DNA from: Chthoniobacter flavus
Lineage (GTDB): Bacteria > Verrucomicrobiota > Verrucomicrobiia > Chthoniobacterales > DYNR01
Direction: 5' to 3'
NCBI GenBank assembly: GCA_020720945.1
Contig: DYNR01000141.1
Span: 1 to 6,261, forward strand
Length of the DNA: 6,261 nucleotides
The translations under genes were made by a program, and so were the position numbers. Below, in pieces: positions 5,213 through 6,261 of this stretch (position 1 is the first letter of the stretch; each line of letters starts with the position of its first letter). Under the pieces are notes generated by a model. That model was not told where the DNA came from, did no database searches, and worked only from the letters and a program-made list of their open reading frames with translations.

Positions 5213-6043
5213 TTATAGGTCGATTTCTGCTGTGAAAACGATGTCGGCGGGGCCTCGTAGGAAGACGGGAGCGAACGAGGGAGGGGTTGCGGTCGATGCG
5301 GAAAAACGGACGGTTAGAGTGTCGCCCCCGCGGACGCGGACGGAGATCGGGGAGGGCGCGCCCGAGCGCAAGTGGTAGATGAGAGCGGAGGCGACGACGC
5401 CGGTCCCGCAAGCGAGGGTTTCGGCTTCCACCCCTCTTTCGTAGGTGCGGATGGCGATGGTGCCCGGTTTTTCTTCGAAGACAAAATTTGCATTTGTGCC
5501 ATTGGGGGCGAAGCGTTCGTGGTAGCGGATGTCGCACCCTTCTTCGGGCACGGCGAGATCGGATAGATCCTCGTAATCTTCGATAAAAGCGACGGCGTGG
5601 GGGACCCCCGTATTGATGGAAGCAATTTGGCGGGAGCTTCCGCCGTAAAAGGTCGCTTGCAGTGGGCGGTAGGAGTGGGGTTCGCTCATTTGAAGCTCCA
5701 CCGAACCGTCGGGGAAGAGTTCGGCGTGGATGGTGCCAGCCATGGTTTCAAACGAAAGAGAAGAAACGGGGAACAGGGATAGCGTTGCAGCGAAGCGGGC
5801 AAAACAGCGGGCGCCGTTGCCGCACATCTCCGCTTCTCCGCCGTCGCTGTTGTAGTAGCGCATCCGCAAAGAGGTGCCATCCTGGGTGAACTCCACCGCC
5901 AAAAGACCGTCCGCCCCGATGCCATAGTGGCGGTCGCAGGCTCTCGCAATTTGCTCTTGCGTGAGCGAGAATTGCTGGCGGCGGTTATCGACCATCACGA
6001 AATCGTTGCCCGCCCCGTTCATTTTGGTGAAAGGAAGTCTCAT
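5213..6043 (-). CDS. dapF: Diaminopimelate epimerase
   Basis: 276 residues, the normal length. It interconverts LL- and meso-diaminopimelate without a cofactor, using two cysteines; meso-DAP goes to peptidoglycan and lysine. Visible: FTKMNGAGNDFVMVDN (5-20), YGIGADGLL (40-48), the first catalytic Cys in MCGNGARC (73-80, Cys74), INTGVPHAV (143-151), GTNANFV (182-188), and ERGVEAETLACGTG (202-215) with the second catalytic Cys212. The start is the ATG at 6043, five codons before the conserved FTKMNGAGNDF; an in-frame TTG at 6082 is less likely because the family begins near here and the TTG lies in a promoter-like sequence. No Shine-Dalgarno is present (AACGCTCCCACC precedes the ATG). It is the first clear gene of the block. 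The enzymes between DapB and DapF are not in the window, so the route taken cannot be told. Confidence 0.98.
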   Translation of the reverse strand: MRLPFTKMNGAGNDFVMVDNRRQQFSLTQEQIARACDRHYGIGADGLLAVEFTQDGTSLRMRYYNSDGGEAEMCGNGARCFARFAATLSLFPVSSLSFETMAGTIHAELFPDGSVELQMSEPHSYRPLQATFYGGSSRQIASINTGVPHAVAFIEDYEDLSDLAVPEEGCDIRYHERFAPNGTNANFVFEEKPGTIAIRTYERGVEAETLACGTGVVASALIYHLRSGAPSPISVRVRGGDTLTVRFSASTATPPSFAPVFLRGPADIVFTAEIDL

Positions 6044-6053
6044 GGTGGGAGCG

Positions 6054-6082
6054 TTTTTAATCGTTATTTCCCGAAAGGTCAA
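6054..6082 (-). promoter_or_regulatory. Candidate sigma-70-type promoter for the dapF operon
   Basis: Minus-strand TTGACC (6082-6077, 5/6 of consensus) and TAAAAA (6059-6054, 4/6) are spaced by 17 nt. An A at 6046, eight bases past the -10, would start a transcript with only about 3 nt before the dapF ATG. If correct, the dapF mRNA is essentially leaderless, which fits the lack of a Shine-Dalgarno. It is predicted by eye only. Confidence 0.45.
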
Positions 6083-6099
6083 CCAAGGGAAAAAGAAAA

Positions 6100-6119
6100 G
6101 GGGGGGGAGGTTGGGAGGG
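6100..6119 (+). other. G-rich tract with G-quadruplex potential
   Basis: The plus strand has a run of eight G (6100-6107) followed by A-GG-TT-GGG-A-GGG, satisfying four G-triplets with short loops. It lies within a longer, almost pure purine stretch (about 6085-6119), just upstream of the -35 of the dapF promoter and on the template strand for dapF. Folding and function are unproven. Confidence 0.5.
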
Positions 6120-6128
6120 TGTCAGAAT

Positions 6129-6260
6129 TCAGGATTTTGATGCGGATGCGTGGTGTGGTCCGGGAGGTTTTTCGGTTGCGATTCGCTTGCCGGTTTCGGT
6201 TGGATGATATCCTGAATCAGTGAGATAACTGCTGTGAATCTCTGTAATCAATTGGGCTGC
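6129..6260 (-). CDS. Possible C-terminal end of an unidentified upstream gene (weak)
   Basis: One minus-strand frame is open from the right edge for 43 codons to a TGA at 6131-6129. The peptide (containing ITEIHSSYLTDSGYHPTETG near residues 5-24, then a Pro/His/Ser-rich tail) is not recognised. A run this long is not statistically compelling, and third-position GC looks lower than in the dap/fol genes. In its favour, it is on the same strand and ends 85 nt before dapF, as a preceding gene might. Otherwise 6120-6261 holds only a spaced inverted repeat (ATTCAGGAT at 6127-6135, ATCCTGAAT at 6209-6217) and a 9-nt direct repeat (TTTCGGTTG at 6170 and 6194). Confidence 0.22.
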   Translation of the reverse strand, partial: AAQLITEIHSSYLTDSGYHPTETGKRIATEKPPGPHHASASKS

Positions 6261-6261
6261 A

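Noticed and set aside
6044..6082. TTG start at 6082 extending DapF by 13 residues
   Set aside because: DapF proteins start within a few residues of the FxKMxGxGNDF motif, as the ATG at 6043 gives, and the TTG coincides with a good -35 hexamer.
6044..6261. Riboswitch (for example lysine-responsive) or tRNA upstream of dapF
   Set aside because: No conserved riboswitch core or cloverleaf could be recognised, and the best promoter leaves almost no leader RNA.

Overview
The window is a compact, leftward-transcribed (minus-strand) block of housekeeping biosynthesis genes from a bacterium. It looks like ordinary core chromosome: no mobile elements, CRISPR, tRNA or rRNA are visible. Protein style and the mix of genes would fit the Verrucomicrobiota/PVC group. 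That placement is an impression from motif style and gene order, not a proof. Composition is moderately GC-rich, and the plus (template) strand carries clearly more G than C over most of the window.

Layout in the direction of transcription (right to left): an unassigned right edge, possibly the last codons of an upstream gene (6129-6260); a promoter-like region with a G-rich tract (6044-6128); dapF (6043-5213); dapA (5189-4308); dapB (4311-3550); folK (3532-3029); panB (3032-2265); a 112-nt gap with a large imperfect inverted repeat and a candidate promoter; an unrecognised 130-residue protein gene (2152-1760); folP (1794-904); cdaA (907-44); and the first 49 codons of a cdaR/YbbR-like gene (147-1) running off the left edge.

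How they work together: DapA, DapB and DapF are three steps of the diaminopimelate/lysine route that feeds peptidoglycan. FolK and FolP are consecutive steps of folate synthesis. PanB uses the folate product 5,10-methylene-tetrahydrofolate to start pantothenate/CoA synthesis. CdaA makes the second messenger c-di-AMP, which in other bacteria is tied to osmotic and cell-wall homeostasis, and CdaR is its usual membrane partner. Three junctions (dapA/dapB, folK/panB, folP/cdaA) are 4-nt ATGA overlaps, and cdaA/cdaR overlap by 104 nt, so translational coupling is likely.

No clearly novel system is present. The points most worth a second look are the dual-coding cdaA/cdaR overlap, two substitutions in the CdaA signature motifs, the near absence of Shine-Dalgarno sequences together with two promoters placed to give almost leaderless mRNAs, the inverted repeat behind panB, and the uncharacterised protein between panB and folP.
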